64,000 nt of DNA from an uncultured Chryseobacterium sp. (GCA_913776245.1 CAJYLO010000010.1:115082-179081); one strand, 5' to 3'. Numbered from the stretch's first letter, positions 9,361 to 19,549 are shown. The notes: generated by a model not told the origin, from the letters alone. A program made the numbers and translations.

Positions 9361-11103
9361 TTGAAAACCAACATTTTAATCTTCTTTTTGGGAAGTTTAT
9401 TTTTAATTAAGCTAAATGCGCAGGCCTTTTCTCCTGAAGAAAAAAAACTGATTGCCGCCAAAAAACTTATAGAAAACTACCAGCTGGATTCTGCCGAAAT
9501 AAAGCTGAATGAACTGGCCCAGCCGGAACTCAAAAAAAATCAACCTAAAATCTATATCCGGGCTGAGCTTAATCTCGGAAGGTTATATGGTGATAAAGGT
9601 GATAATGTAAAGGCACTTCAGCATTATCAGAAAGCACTCAGAACAGCAGAAAATAAGGCTGATAAAGAATTGCAGGCGCACGTATTGAAAAACATAGGTG
9701 TTCTCTATGTAAGCTGGAAAAAGCTAGACGACGCTTTCGGTTATTATAATAAAGCCGAACAATTGGCAAAAGAAATCGGAAATACAGAACTTGTAGCTGA
9801 CTGCCAGAATAATAAAGGCATTGTGTATGAACAGAAACTTGCATATTCAAAAGCACTTTCATCATATAAAAATGCGCTCCGGCTTTATAAGGAAAAAAAA
9901 ATTCCCGGAAAAATATCTATGGCATTAAGCAATATTGCCATCGTTTATAAATTTCAGAAAAATTATTCTGAAGCCATACAATATAACCTGGAAGCCATCG
10001 CCATTTCCGAACAACAAAATGACAAATGGAACCTGTCTGCCACCTATAACAACATCGGAAATCTCTACGGGGAAATGGGTGACTATAAAAAAGCAATTGA
10101 ATATTGTGAGAAAGCTCTCGCAATAGCCAAGGAAATTGATGCCGGAGAAATTATAGAATCCATCTACGACAGTATGGCCGAAGCGGCTTACAAAGCAGGG
10201 GATTATAAAAAGGCGTACCAGTATCAGAAACTGTTTTCCACAGCGATGAATGATTTCATCAATAAAGAAAGCACAAAACAGCTCTCTGAACTTAATGTAA
10301 AATATGAAACCGAAAAAAAGCAGAACCTAATCAATAACCAGCAATTTGAAATCAGACAGAAAAATAATTGGCTGCTGTTTGTAACCGTTTTATTTTTTGT
10401 TTCCGTAGTTGCCGCCTATTTCATTTATAAAAATTACCGTAACAAGCAGGAAAAACGTCTGCAGAAAGAAATCCATCGTCAGAAGGAAATGGAAGCTATG
10501 GCTTTATTTAACGGAGAACAAAGTGAACGAATCCGAATTGCGAGAGATTTGCATGACAGTGTGGGACAGATGCTGTCCCTGATTAAAATGAACCTTTCTT
10601 CTCAGACACAGAATGCGGAAAACGAAAATATGCAGATGCTGATCGACAAAACCATTTCAGAAGTCCGCAACATTTCGCATAATCTTATTCCGGAGGAACT
10701 CAATTTCGGAATTGTTTCCGCTTTAGAAAATCTGAGTGATAAAGTTAATTCCAGCGGTGGTACGAAGATGCAAACGGACATCAATGAAGAAATTAGGGCC
10801 ATAAAATTCCACAGGCAGCACGAGCTTTCTATATACAGAATTGTACAGGAAGTTGTAAGTAATATTGTAAGGCACGCAGATGCTTCCTCTATTATCTTAT
10901 CGATGAAAAAAAATAATGAAAATTTAGTCGTTAACATACGTGATAACGGCAAAGGCCTGGATATGGACTCTATTGCAAATTCTGCCGGAATCGGCTGGAA
11001 AAACATCAATGCAAGAGTCCGTATGCTGGACGGGAAGCTGAAAATAGAATCAGAAAAACTTATCGGGACGACAATTGAAATAACGTTACCACAATATGGA
11101 TAA
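9361..11103 (+). CDS. TPR-containing sensor histidine kinase (HisKA_3/NarX type)
   Basis: 580 aa. Signal peptide (1-21), about six TPR-like helix pairs in the periplasm (35-310), one transmembrane helix (335-357), then a HisKA_3 dimerisation domain with ARDLHDSVGQ (phospho-acceptor His398) and a HATPase_c domain ending in GIGWKNINARVRMLDGKL. It would sense a periplasmic or membrane signal through the TPR domain and phosphorylate the response regulator encoded next; the two frames overlap by 8 bases. The start is TTG at 9361, chosen because it begins a good signal peptide; the ATG at 9320 runs into a stop. Confidence 0.91.
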   Translation: MKTNILIFFLGSLFLIKLNAQAFSPEEKKLIAAKKLIENYQLDSAEIKLNELAQPELKKNQPKIYIRAELNLGRLYGDKGDNVKALQHYQKALRTAENKADKELQAHVLKNIGVLYVSWKKLDDAFGYYNKAEQLAKEIGNTELVADCQNNKGIVYEQKLAYSKALSSYKNALRLYKEKKIPGKISMALSNIAIVYKFQKNYSEAIQYNLEAIAISEQQNDKWNLSATYNNIGNLYGEMGDYKKAIEYCEKALAIAKEIDAGEIIESIYDSMAEAAYKAGDYKKAYQYQKLFSTAMNDFINKESTKQLSELNVKYETEKKQNLINNQQFEIRQKNNWLLFVTVLFFVSVVAAYFIYKNYRNKQEKRLQKEIHRQKEMEAMALFNGEQSERIRIARDLHDSVGQMLSLIKMNLSSQTQNAENENMQMLIDKTISEVRNISHNLIPEELNFGIVSALENLSDKVNSSGGTKMQTDINEEIRAIKFHRQHELSIYRIVQEVVSNIVRHADASSIILSMKKNNENLVVNIRDNGKGLDMDSIANSAGIGWKNINARVRMLDGKLKIESEKLIGTTIEITLPQYG

Positions 11104-11749
11104 TCCGGCCAAAATCAATATATTAATTGCTGATGACCATCAGATGATGATTGATGGAATCAGAAACCTGCTTTCTGCAGAACGGACTTGCTATATCGCA
11201 GATGAAGCGAATAACGGACAGATTGCTTACGAAAAAGTGGCAGCAAACCCTCAGAACTTTGATATGATCCTTACAGATATCAGTATGCCGCTTCTTAGCG
11301 GGACAGATCTCTGCCGGATGGTTAAAAACGAATTTCCCCACATACAGGTTCTTGTTCTGTCAATGTATAATAATTCTACAGCAGTGAAAGAAGCTGTACT
11401 TGCCGAAGCCGATGGATATATACTCAAAAATTCAGGAAAAAATGAACTTCTGAGCGCTATACACCGCATATCTAATGGTGGGACTTATTTCTCTCAGGAT
11501 ATTATTCCTTTGCTTTATCATCAGTATCACAAGGAGAAAATCCAAAACGAACAGCTTTCTCTCCTCACTGCCCGTGAGCGTGAGATCCTGAGTCTTATCG
11601 TAAAAGAAATGACCAGTGAAGAAATAGCCGAATCACTATTCATCAGCAAAAAAACAGTGGACAATCACCGGCAGCATCTGTTGGAAAAAACAGGGTGCAA
11701 AAGTACGGTGGGACTTGTGAAGTTTGCTATTAAAAATGAGATTGGATAG
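11096..11749 (+). CDS. NarL/LuxR-family response regulator
   Basis: 217 aa. N-terminal receiver domain with the acidic pocket (IADDHQ) and phospho-acceptor Asp61 in LTDISMP. C-terminal LuxR-type helix-turn-helix (LTAREREILSLIVKEMTSEE, then SKKTVDNHRQHL). It overlaps the histidine kinase gene by 8 bases, indicating translational coupling and a cognate pair. Targets are not visible; no obvious operator was seen. Confidence 0.93.
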   Translation: MDNPAKINILIADDHQMMIDGIRNLLSAERTCYIADEANNGQIAYEKVAANPQNFDMILTDISMPLLSGTDLCRMVKNEFPHIQVLVLSMYNNSTAVKEAVLAEADGYILKNSGKNELLSAIHRISNGGTYFSQDIIPLLYHQYHKEKIQNEQLSLLTAREREILSLIVKEMTSEEIAESLFISKKTVDNHRQHLLEKTGCKSTVGLVKFAIKNEIG

Positions 11750-11816
11750 CTCCGGATGTTTCTAAGCTTATTCGATCCGTATTAAATTGAAGGTGAAATT
11801 TAATTTCGGCGCAAGA

Positions 11817-11846
11817 AAAAGGATTTTGAAAAATCAAAATCCTTTT
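11817..11846. terminator. Bidirectional terminator between response regulator and small lipoprotein
   Basis: Perfect 12-bp stem AAAAGGATTTTG / CAAAATCCTTTT around a 6-base loop, with A and T tracts on both sides, between two converging genes. Confidence 0.85.
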
Positions 11847-11852
11847 ATTATT

Positions 11853-12032
11853 TTATTTGTTTTGTCCCGGCGCAAATGGTCTGGCCGATTTGGTTCCGTA
11901 AATCTTTTTAGCTTGTCCCGGCGGAATTGACTTGCCGCCTACAGCTCTTGCACTGGTTGTAGTTCTTACCTCACAGGATATCAGTCCTAATGAAAATATT
12001 GCCGCTGAAAGATAGATTTTAAATGACTTCAT
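11853..12032 (-). CDS. Very small lipoprotein with IPPGQAKK motif
   Basis: 59 aa from the ATG at 12032 (the frame also allows a start at 12056). The start at 12032 gives a clean lipoprotein signal, MKSFKIYLSAAIFSLGLISC, with the lipobox Cys at residue 20. The mature part is short and basic: GGKSIPPGQAKKIYGTKSAR followed by PFAPGQNK. The PPGQ..K...G..SA...APG pattern recurs, as I remember, in small flavobacterial lipoproteins of unknown role. It lies 39 bases after uvrA on the same strand and may be co-transcribed. Confidence 0.72.
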   Translation of the reverse strand: MKSFKIYLSAAIFSLGLISCEVRTTTSARAVGGKSIPPGQAKKIYGTKSARPFAPGQNK

Positions 12033-12071
12033 AACGATTTTTATTCTCAGGATCACAAATTTAATACCAAA

Positions 12072-14900
12072 TTATAATTCTTTCTTGAGAAATCTGGCTG
12101 TCAGGCTTTTCTTGGATTTGATGATTTGTTCCGGTGTTCCTTCGGCAATGATCTGTCCGCCATGTTTTCCGCCTTCCGGACCGACATCGATAATATGATC
12201 CGCCAATTTAATTACATCCATATTATGTTCGATGATGATGAATGAATTTCCTAAATTCACTAATTGTTCAATGGCTTCCATCAGGATTTTCACATCTTCA
12301 AAATGGAGTCCGGTTGTAGGTTCATCTAAGATATAAAGCGTGTTTCCGGTTTGTTTTTTAGACAATTCAGTAGCCAGCTTCACCCGTTGCGCTTCTCCTC
12401 CGCTTAAAGTTGTCGATTGCTGTCCGATCGTGATATAGCCTAAACCGACATCTTGCAGAGTTTTGACTTTGTTAAAGATCTTGGGAATCGGCTGGAAGAA
12501 TTCTACAGCTTCATTGATCGTCATATCCAAAATATCGGAGATTGATTTTCCTTTGTAACGGACTTCCAGAGTTTCACGGTTGAAACGTTTGCCGTGGCAG
12601 GTTTCACAATGAACATAAACATCCGGAAGGAAATTCATTTCAATGACTTTCAAACCGCCCCCCTGACAGGTTTCACATCGTCCGCCTTTCACATTGAAAG
12701 AAAACCGTCCGGCTTTGTAACCACGGATCTTACTTTCTGGTAACTCAGCAAAAAGATTTCTGATATCGGTAAACATTCCCGTGTAAGTCGCAGGATTGGA
12801 ACGTGGCGTTCTTCCGATTGGACTTTGGTCAACATCTACGATCTTGTCAATATTATCAATGCCTTCGATACTTTTATATGGCAAAGGTTCTTGAATCGCT
12901 CTGTAAAAATGGCGGTTCAGAATCGGGTAAAGCGTTCCGTTAATCAAAGATGATTTTCCACTTCCCGAAATCCCTGAAACAACGACCAATTTTCCAAGAG
13001 GAATTTCGAGTGTTACATTTTTAAGGTTATTTCCGGTTGCACCTTTCAGAACGATTGATTTTCCGTTTCCTTTTCTGCGTTCGGCCGGAATTTCGATTTT
13101 ACGTTTTCCGGTGATATAATCCGCTGTGATGGTGTTGGCCTTGGTAATGTCTTTCGGATTGCCCTGCCAAAGAATTTCCCCGCCGAATTTCCCTGCTTTC
13201 GGGCCAATATCCAAAACGTGGTCGGCCTCCAGAATCATATCTTTGTCGTGCTCCACAACCAAAACCGAGTTTCCGATATCACGCAATTCTTTCAGGGATT
13301 TAATCAACCTTTCGTTATCACGCTGATGCAGACCGATTGAAGGCTCATCCAAAATGTAAAGGACATTGACCAATTGAGAACCGATTTGCGTTGCCAGACG
13401 GATCCTTTGGGATTCTCCTCCAGAGAGTGTCCTTGAACTTCTGCTGAGACTCAGATAATCCAACCCAACATCCAGCAGGAACTGTAATCTGGTTTCTATT
13501 TCCTTCAGAATTTCGTGCGCAATCAGTTTATTTTTATCACTGAATTTATCTTTTACGTCTGCCAGCCAATCTTTGAAATCGAGCAAAGACAATCCGTTGA
13601 CTTCCGCAATATTTTTTCCATCAATTTTAAAGCTGAGACTTTCCTGACGAAGACGTGCACCTTTACAGGTCGGGCAGGTTTCTTCGGTTGTAAAATTTCT
13701 TTCTACTAAAACCGCATCATAATTCTCTCTTTCTTCAACAATCTCTTCAAGGATCTTGACCAAACCTTCGAAGTTGATTTTGATTTTTTTCGAGATTCCG
13801 GCGTGTTTCAGTTCTTTGGTCACATCACTGCTGTAACCGTAATAAATGTACTCCAAAGCTTCTTTCGGAATGTCTTTAAACGGTGTTGTCAAACTTAAAT
13901 CAAAAACTTCAAGAATCGATTTGATCTGTGACAGAATCCATTTGTTGGATTTAAGCTGCTCCAAAGGCAGCAATGCACCTTGATTGATAGACAATTTATC
14001 GTTTTCTACGAAATAATCCGTATTGACTTTTTTAATCGTTCCGAGACCTTTACAAGTCTCACAATGACCTTTCGGAGAGTTGAAAGAAAATGTGTTAGGT
14101 TCCGGCAAAGCGAGGGAATCTCCTGTGGAATCGTCCATCAGATTCTTACTGAAAAAGTGGACTTCATCCTGCCCCATTTCCTGAATTGCAATGATGCCTT
14201 CTCCCATTTCCAAAGCCGTTTTCAGTGATTTGGGCATTCTGGCTTCGGAAGCATTTTCGCCGATAATCCAACGGTCAATCACCACTTCGATGTCGTGGGT
14301 TTTATAACGGTCAAGCTTTAAATCATACTCGATGTCCTGCAAAACACCATCGATTCTGGCTTGGGAATATCCTTTTTTGGAAAGATGAATGAATAATTCG
14401 TGATAATGTCCTTTTCTGGAACGCACCACCGGAGCCAACAGATAAACTTTTTTCCCTTTGAAGTTATCTTTAATCGTTTCCAGAATTTGTTCTTCTGTAT
14501 AACTCACTAATCTTTTTCCAGACGATAATGAGTAAGCATCTGAAACTCTCGCAAACAGAAGTCTTAGGAAGTCATACAACTCTGTAATGGTCCCAACGGT
14601 TGAACGCGGATTTTTGTTCGTGGTTTTCTGTTCTATGGCAATAACCGGTGACAAGCCTTCGATTTTATCGACATCCGGACGTTCCAGTCCGCCCAAAAAC
14701 TGCCTTGCGTAAGCCGAAAACGTTTCGATGTAACGGCGTTGTCCTTCTGCAAAAATCGTATCAAAAGCCAAAGAGGATTTTCCACTTCCGGAAAGCCCTG
14801 TGATTACAACCAATTCATTTCTTGGGATTTTTACGGACACATTCTTGAGATTATGCTCTCTGGCACCGTAAACTTCGATAAAATCCTGATTATCTTTCAT
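12072..14900 (-). CDS. uvrA: UvrA, excinuclease ABC subunit A
   Basis: DNA-damage recognition ATPase of nucleotide excision repair. Two ABC domains with Walker [10 protein letters not shown] and [12 protein letters not shown] signatures ([12 protein letters not shown] and [12 protein letters not shown]), Walker [12 protein letters not shown] and [11 protein letters not shown], and Cys4 zinc modules ([32 protein letters not shown]). The ATG at 14900 (942 aa) is preferred to the in-frame ATG at 14960. The family normally starts close to the [13 protein letters not shown] block, and a TAATTTTG promoter box lies at 14927-14934, inside the longer version. Confidence 0.97.
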   Translation of the reverse strand: MKDNQDFIEVYGAREHNLKNVSVKIPRNELVVITGLSGSGKSSLAFDTIFAEGQRRYIETFSAYARQFLGGLERPDVDKIEGLSPVIAIEQKTTNKNPRSTVGTITELYDFLRLLFARVSDAYSLSSGKRLVSYTEEQILETIKDNFKGKKVYLLAPVVRSRKGHYHELFIHLSKKGYSQARIDGVLQDIEYDLKLDRYKTHDIEVVIDRWIIGENASEARMPKSLKTALEMGEGIIAIQEMGQDEVHFFSKNLMDDSTGDSLALPEPNTFSFNSPKGHCETCKGLGTIKKVNTDYFVENDKLSINQGALLPLEQLKSNKWILSQIKSILEVFDLSLTTPFKDIPKEALEYIYYGYSSDVTKELKHAGISKKIKINFEGLVKILEEIVEERENYDAVLVERNFTTEETCPTCKGARLRQESLSFKIDGKNIAEVNGLSLLDFKDWLADVKDKFSDKNKLIAHEILKEIETRLQFLLDVGLDYLSLSRSSRTLSGGESQRIRLATQIGSQLVNVLYILDEPSIGLHQRDNERLIKSLKELRDIGNSVLVVEHDKDMILEADHVLDIGPKAGKFGGEILWQGNPKDITKANTITADYITGKRKIEIPAERRKGNGKSIVLKGATGNNLKNVTLEIPLGKLVVVSGISGSGKSSLINGTLYPILNRHFYRAIQEPLPYKSIEGIDNIDKIVDVDQSPIGRTPRSNPATYTGMFTDIRNLFAELPESKIRGYKAGRFSFNVKGGRCETCQGGGLKVIEMNFLPDVYVHCETCHGKRFNRETLEVRYKGKSISDILDMTINEAVEFFQPIPKIFNKVKTLQDVGLGYITIGQQSTTLSGGEAQRVKLATELSKKQTGNTLYILDEPTTGLHFEDVKILMEAIEQLVNLGNSFIIIEHNMDVIKLADHIIDVGPEGGKHGGQIIAEGTPEQIIKSKKSLTARFLKKEL

Positions 14901-14926
14901 TAGATTATTCTCATTCTGGGAAAACG

Positions 14927-14934
14927 CAAAATTA
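14927..14934 (-). promoter_or_regulatory. -7 box (TAATTTTG) for uvrA
   Basis: TAnnTTTG match 26 bases before the ATG at 14900. It lies inside the longer possible reading frame and thus argues for the shorter start. Confidence 0.55.
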
Positions 14935-14982
14935 CGGAAATTAACTTGTTTTTTAATCATTAGATTGAGTTTAATTAATCAT

Positions 14983-15087
14983 CGCAAAGGCGCAAGATTT
15001 TGATAATTAATCTTACTTTAAAAGTCGCAAAGGTCGATTTTGCAACCTTTTAATAACATTGTGAATTAATTTATCTGCGCCTTTACG
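14983..15087. repeat. Inverted repeat with CGCAAAGGCGCA arms
   Basis: CGCAAAGGCGCA (14983-14994) faces TGCGCCTTTACG (15076-15087), 11 of 12 positions complementary, with a further GCAAAGGTCG/GCAACC segment between. A related sequence occurs at 49823-49885. It occupies the uvrA/nuclease divergent spacer. Confidence 0.6.
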
Positions 15088-15155
15088 ATAAAAATCAAAC
15101 GCAAGTTTAATAATAATTAACATTATTTTTTAGGGAATAAAACTTAAGCTAAAAC

Positions 15156-15163
15156 TATCTTTG
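15156..15163 (+). promoter_or_regulatory. -7 box (TATCTTTG) for the S1/P1 nuclease
   Basis: Exact TAnnTTTG match, 20 bases before the ATG at 15184. Confidence 0.6.
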
Positions 15164-15183
15164 CAATTCGAAATAAATAAAAA

Positions 15184-15978
15184 ATGAAACGTATTTTATC
15201 AAGATTTGTATTCGCAGTTTGTATTTTGTCATCACTTTACTCTTTCGCATGGGGATTGACAGGACACAGGATTGTAGCAGAAATTGCACAGCATCATTTG
15301 ACTTCCAGAGCTCAAAGAAATATCAAAAAATTGTTCGGCGAACAGAAAATGGCTTATTATGCCAACTGGCCGGATTTCATTAAATCTGACACAACGGGCG
15401 TTTGGAAAGAAACTTCCGCCTGGCATTATGTTAATATCAATCCGCAAAAGAATTTCCAGCAATTCAAAGATTCTCTGTCCGTACAGAAAGCGCCCAATCT
15501 TTATACTCAAATCAAAGCCCTGTCTGAAAAAATCAAGGATAAAAATGTTTCTGATAAAGATAAAAAAGAGGCTTTGATTTTCCTGATTCACTTAGTTGGA
15601 GACCTTCATCAGCCTTTGCACGTGGGAAGAGCTGAGGATTTGGGCGGAAACAAAATCAATGTGACTTACTTTGGACAAAATACCAATTTGCATTCGCTTT
15701 GGGATTCCAAATTGGTCGATGACCAAAAATACACTTATACAGAATTTGCGAATCTTTTAGACGTCAAATCAAAAGATGAAGTGAAGCAAATCCAGAGCGG
15801 AACGTTGGAAGAATGGTTGTTTGACAGTCACAAAATTGCGAATTCAATCTATTACCAAACGCCGAAAGATTCTAAATTAAGTTATAATTACAATTATCGT
15901 TTTGAATCCACAGTTGAAAGGCAGCTGCTTTACGGCGGATTACGGTTAGCTAAAGTTTTGAATGATATTTTTGGATAG
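15184..15978 (+). CDS. S1/P1-family nuclease
   Basis: 264 aa secreted zinc-dependent nuclease of single-stranded nucleic acids. A signal peptide would be cleaved before Trp23 (SFA/WGLTGHRIVAEIA). In this family the mature N-terminal Trp is itself a zinc ligand, and it fits here. Other ligands visible are His28 in GHR, the Asp in NWPDFIKSD, HYVNI, and the HLVGDLHQPLHVG block with the LHSLWDSKL segment. Length is normal. It is a single-gene unit with its own -7 box and a strong terminator downstream. Confidence 0.94.
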   Translation: MKRILSRFVFAVCILSSLYSFAWGLTGHRIVAEIAQHHLTSRAQRNIKKLFGEQKMAYYANWPDFIKSDTTGVWKETSAWHYVNINPQKNFQQFKDSLSVQKAPNLYTQIKALSEKIKDKNVSDKDKKEALIFLIHLVGDLHQPLHVGRAEDLGGNKINVTYFGQNTNLHSLWDSKLVDDQKYTYTEFANLLDVKSKDEVKQIQSGTLEEWLFDSHKIANSIYYQTPKDSKLSYNYNYRFESTVERQLLYGGLRLAKVLNDIFG

Positions 15979-16093
15979 AATCGGAAGTTCAATTCTGAAT
16001 ATATAAATTTTTAAATTCTCGCAGATTTTATAGATTTAGCAGATTGTCATTAATAAAAATATGTAAAATTTGCCTATCAGCAAGAAATTATTT

Positions 16094-16128
16094 AAAAAGT
16101 CCAATACCACAAGGTTTTTGGACTTTTT
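16094..16128. terminator. Terminator after S1/P1 nuclease (also serves GNAT gene)
   Basis: Stem AAAAAGTCCAA / TTGGACTTTTT with a 13-base loop, T-rich on both sides, between converging genes. Confidence 0.8.
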
Positions 16129-16165
16129 ATATTATTTAATCTGACAAGCTTTGCGATATCAAGTT

Positions 16166-16654
16166 CTAATCTAAATTTTTAATCATCCAAAGATTACAAC
16201 CGGAATGCCCTGAATCTCCCAATGCTTTTGTCAGATACTGAAAACCTTGTTTTTCATAAATGGAAACGGCTTTGCTGAACTCCGGCAAACTTTCCAGATA
16301 AACTTGCTGATAGCCTAATTCTTTTGCTTTCTCAACTGATTTTTCCATTAATAACTTGCCTATTCCTTTTCCTCTGGCTTCTTTTGTAAGATAAAACTTG
16401 ACAAGCTCTGTCGTATTTTCAGGAAGATTATCTGTTGGGAAAATGCCGCAACATCCCAAGATAATTCCATCCTCTTCTGCCACAAACAATGCAGATTTTT
16501 CCGTTTGAAACAAAGAAAATAAATCATCTGTAGTCGGGTCTGTATAAACTGTTCCACAAGTGGACTTCACCTCAAAATCCTCAAAACTTGTCCTGATAAT
16601 TTTTGCAAGAGTCTCGTTATCTTCTTTTCTATTTTTTCTAATTATTACTGACAT
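16166..16654 (-). CDS. GNAT-family N-acetyltransferase
   Basis: 162 aa single-domain acetyltransferase. The acetyl-CoA binding motif A is VKFYLTKEARGKGIGKLLME, followed by AKELGYQQVYLESLPE and a YEKQGF motif typical of family members. The substrate is unknown. It follows the prenyltransferase gene by 15 bases on the same strand, so the two are probably co-transcribed, though no functional link is apparent. Confidence 0.87.
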   Translation of the reverse strand: MSVIIRKNRKEDNETLAKIIRTSFEDFEVKSTCGTVYTDPTTDDLFSLFQTEKSALFVAEEDGIILGCCGIFPTDNLPENTTELVKFYLTKEARGKGIGKLLMEKSVEKAKELGYQQVYLESLPEFSKAVSIYEKQGFQYLTKALGDSGHSGCNLWMIKNLD

Positions 16655-16669
16655 TTTTTTGAATTTACA

Positions 16670-17593
16670 TTAAATGAGCCAAGGATATTTGTGAAAAATT
16701 CCGTCTAACAACATTGCTAAAATACCGAAGAAAATCCATAATCTAAGGAGATTCAAGGATTTAAACTTATCATTTTTCTGATTACGGAACAACATAAAAA
16801 CGGTTCCAATAATGACAAGCGTTGTTGCTAAAAAATACCAAGCCATTATATTTTTGAATCCGATTCCTACACTCAGGATCACAGAAATTGCAAAGGTAAT
16901 TATTAAAAGAACTAAAAGAATTGATCTTGTATTCTGAAAACCTAATCTGTTAGCGATTGTATCATAGCCGAACATTTTATCAGCGTTCTTTGTCAATGTA
17001 TCTTTCGTAACGTCGATAATAAACAACATCAGAAAAAGAAAAATTGCCAGAAACAAAATCTTAAGCGAAAATGTCTGATAATAAATCAACATTCCGAAGA
17101 ACGGATAAAGGGTCAATGACACAAAAGTGAAATTGTTAAGAATGATAATTTTGCTGAGTTTGTGACTGTAAAACCACATCAGAAACTGATATATCAGAAA
17201 GAAAATAAAAACTCTGTGCGACACGAAAAATGCCAATCCAAGCGACAAAGTATTCAGAACAACATAAGCTGTAAGAAAATATTTTTCTTTCAAAAAATTC
17301 TGCAATCTGGAACGGAAAGGCTTCGTAACCTGATCTTTTTCTTTGTCATAAAACCGATTGATAATTCCGCCAGCCAAAATGCTGAGAACGGAACAAATGA
17401 TAATCGAGTGAACTTTGTAATCGAAAACGAAATTCCTGAAACTTTCTTCCCTATTGAACAGGAAAAATGTAGAAACATACAATGCAAAAAGAAGCAGAAC
17501 CGCCACAAAAAAACGAGCACCCAAAAGAAAACCCATCAACTGAGAAATACGGTAAAGGGCATTTCGTGAAGTCGGTTTTCCTTCGTTTGTCAT
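16670..17593 (-). CDS. UbiA-family prenyltransferase
   Basis: 307 aa integral membrane protein with about eight or nine helices. The polyprenyl-diphosphate site is visible as NRFYDKEKDQVTKPFRSR (N...D...D...KP). The second Asp motif is weaker (DVTKDTLTKNADK). In Bacteroidota such proteins include menaquinone- and geranylgeranylglyceryl-phosphate-type enzymes. Closeness to a mevalonate kinase-like gene fits isoprenoid lipid synthesis, but the acceptor cannot be named. A 114-base spacer with an inverted repeat separates it from the upstream gene. Confidence 0.85.
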   Translation of the reverse strand: MTNEGKPTSRNALYRISQLMGFLLGARFFVAVLLLFALYVSTFFLFNREESFRNFVFDYKVHSIIICSVLSILAGGIINRFYDKEKDQVTKPFRSRLQNFLKEKYFLTAYVVLNTLSLGLAFFVSHRVFIFFLIYQFLMWFYSHKLSKIIILNNFTFVSLTLYPFFGMLIYYQTFSLKILFLAIFLFLMLFIIDVTKDTLTKNADKMFGYDTIANRLGFQNTRSILLVLLIITFAISVILSVGIGFKNIMAWYFLATTLVIIGTVFMLFRNQKNDKFKSLNLLRLWIFFGILAMLLDGIFHKYPWLI

Positions 17594-17614
17594 TGTTATT
17601 ATTGCACTTAAACA

Positions 17615-17686
17615 TTCCGACTCCGCTCAATGTGACAACGCTAATGCTAACTATAATTTAGAGCTGTCAGTCTGAGCGGAGTCGAA
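17615..17686. repeat. Inverted pair of the family B repeat (GACTCCGCTCA)
   Basis: TTCCGACTCCGCTCAATGTGAC (17615-17636) faces TGTCAGTCTGAGCGGAGTCG (17665-17684), forming a long near-perfect stem over a 28-base loop in the spacer between the GHMP kinase and UbiA genes. The same sequence type lies inside the coding region at 24740-24770. Could act as a terminator-like hairpin. Confidence 0.75.
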
Positions 17687-17707
17687 GACTTAGTTATATA
17701 AATTCGA

Positions 17708-18634
17708 TTAAAATCTGTAAATCACCTCTTTATGAAATCCTTCAAGCATCTCTTCCGCTTTTGCATAATCTTTTGTAAATCCAAGGATATAACCGCCGCC
17801 TCCGCTTCCGCAAAGTTTAAGGTAATAAGCGTTTGAATCCAGACCTTTTTTCCAGACATTGAAAAGATTTTCCGGAATCATCGGGCGGAAATGTTCGTAA
17901 GCCCAAACTGATAATTTCTTCAGATTACGGAAAAACGGATTCATATCTTTTTTCAGGAAAGCGTCGATACAAGCGTTGTTATAACGGATAAATTCTTCTT
18001 TCAGCGTCTTACGGAAACCTTCATTCTTCAGCTTTTCAAAGAAGATCTGAATCATTGGTCCTGTTTCACCGGTCATTCCGGAATCGATCAAGAAAATGGC
18101 ACCTTTGCCCAATTCTTCTTTCGGGATAGAAACTTTATCCACACTTTCTTTGCTTTCTATAAGAATCGGAAGATTCATAAAGCAAATCAATGGGTCAATT
18201 CCTGAACTTTTTCCGTGAAAATAACTTTCCAATTGTCCGAAAATCGTTTTTAAGTCTTTAAGTTCGTCTTTAGAAATTGTGTCAGGATTTTTTTTGATTA
18301 TCGAATATTTTTCGAAAATCGCAGCTACCAGAGCACCGGAACTACCAACGCCGTAACCTTGAGGAATATTAGAATCAAAGAACAAACCTTTTTCGATATC
18401 ATTTTGAAAAGATTTAACATCCAGCTGATAGTCGGAAGGCAATTCTAATTCTGACAGATAATCGGAATATTTTTCCAGAGACTGGTTTGATTTTTTTTCA
18501 AAATCGTTATCCAGATCTGAGAATTTCAAGGTTCCTTTATAAAAACTGTAAGGTAATGTAAGCCCCTGAGAATCCTCAATGATGCCATATTCACCGAACA
18601 AAAGAATTTTTGCGTAAAATAAAGGGTTGTTCAT
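17708..18634 (-). CDS. GHMP kinase, mevalonate kinase-like
   Basis: 308 aa. GHMP motif 2 is present as IPQGYGVGSSGALVAAI (the ATP phosphate loop), the SGIDPLICF segment carries the catalytic Asp region, and motif 3 is KLCGSGGGGYILGF. The start MNNPLFYAKILLFGEYGII holds motif 1 with the conserved Lys. It fits a mevalonate kinase, which phosphorylates mevalonate early in isoprenoid synthesis; flavobacteria use the mevalonate pathway. The other mevalonate genes are not in this window. A TAAATTTG box precedes the start. Confidence 0.86.
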   Translation of the reverse strand: MNNPLFYAKILLFGEYGIIEDSQGLTLPYSFYKGTLKFSDLDNDFEKKSNQSLEKYSDYLSELELPSDYQLDVKSFQNDIEKGLFFDSNIPQGYGVGSSGALVAAIFEKYSIIKKNPDTISKDELKDLKTIFGQLESYFHGKSSGIDPLICFMNLPILIESKESVDKVSIPKEELGKGAIFLIDSGMTGETGPMIQIFFEKLKNEGFRKTLKEEFIRYNNACIDAFLKKDMNPFFRNLKKLSVWAYEHFRPMIPENLFNVWKKGLDSNAYYLKLCGSGGGGYILGFTKDYAKAEEMLEGFHKEVIYRF

Positions 18635-18651
18635 ATCGTGTTTTGATATTG

Positions 18652-18659
18652 CAAATTTA
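18652..18659 (-). promoter_or_regulatory. -7 box (TAAATTTG) for the GHMP kinase gene
   Basis: TAnnTTTG match 17 bases before the ATG at 18634; may drive the kinase-prenyltransferase-acetyltransferase run. Confidence 0.55.
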
Positions 18660-18728
18660 CAAAATATTTTCTTTGGAAAATTATCAATTTTAATACCGAA
18701 AATTTAAATTTCTATTAATTATTCAAAA

Positions 18729-19541
18729 TTAATCTTTTAGCGGAAATAATTTCAGAAAACCTTCATAAACACTTTTGTGCAAAATAGTTGCGTGATCGTC
18801 GTCGGTCATTAATTTATATTCTAATTTTAAATTCTTTTTTCCGGAATTTTTAAGGATTTGATATAAACCATCTGCTTCTTTTACCATCATCGGATGTTCC
18901 TGTTTTCCAACGGAAATATAAACGAATCGCTCCTCATCTTTCTGTTGAGAAATCAGTTTCGCAGCATTATTATAAAGACTTTCGTCATCCCACCAAAGAC
19001 TTGGACTGATGATGAAATAATGCGTGAAAAGCTGTGGCTTATTCAACAAAATTTCTGTTGCAACCAGTCCGCCTAATGATTGTCCAATAACATACTTCGT
19101 TTTATCCGTCTTATAATTTTTATCGATGTAAGGCTGTAATTCTTCTTCAACGAACTGAATAAACTTATCCGAATGCCCAGTCGTAGGATAATCTTTTTGC
19201 AAATCTTTCAAATCTGTATGAAATGTAAAATCTCTTTTTCTATCAACATTCTCAATCCCGACAATAATAAAATCCGGCATATTGAATGACAAATTAAAAA
19301 ACTGCTGAAGTCCGACCAGATGAAGAAAATCCTCGTTTATACTTCCGTCCAAAATATACATCACAGGATAAGATTTGGTCTTATCATAATTGTGAGGAAG
19401 ATAGATATTCAGGATTCTTTTTTCTTTCAGAACCTTAGAGGTCAGTGTTACTTTTTGACCGATTTTCAAATCCTCAACAACTGGTTTTTGAGCACTTAAA
19501 ATCGAAAAAATAAATAAAAATGCAAAGCTTAATATTTTCAA
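18729..19541 (-). CDS. Exported alpha/beta hydrolase (esterase D / Fes-like)
   Basis: 270 aa with a signal peptide (1-17). Nucleophile elbow GQSLGG, an upstream YPVMYILDGS strand and a C-terminal His in DDDHATILH complete a likely Ser-Asp-His triad. The fold matches the putative esterase family that includes enterochelin esterase-like and S-formylglutathione hydrolase-like enzymes; the substrate is unknown. It starts 8 bases after the UMF1 transporter gene and is probably co-transcribed with it. Confidence 0.87.
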   Translation of the reverse strand: MKILSFAFLFIFSILSAQKPVVEDLKIGQKVTLTSKVLKEKRILNIYLPHNYDKTKSYPVMYILDGSINEDFLHLVGLQQFFNLSFNMPDFIIVGIENVDRKRDFTFHTDLKDLQKDYPTTGHSDKFIQFVEEELQPYIDKNYKTDKTKYVIGQSLGGLVATEILLNKPQLFTHYFIISPSLWWDDESLYNNAAKLISQQKDEERFVYISVGKQEHPMMVKEADGLYQILKNSGKKNLKLEYKLMTDDDHATILHKSVYEGFLKLFPLKD

Positions 19542-19549
19542 AACAAATG

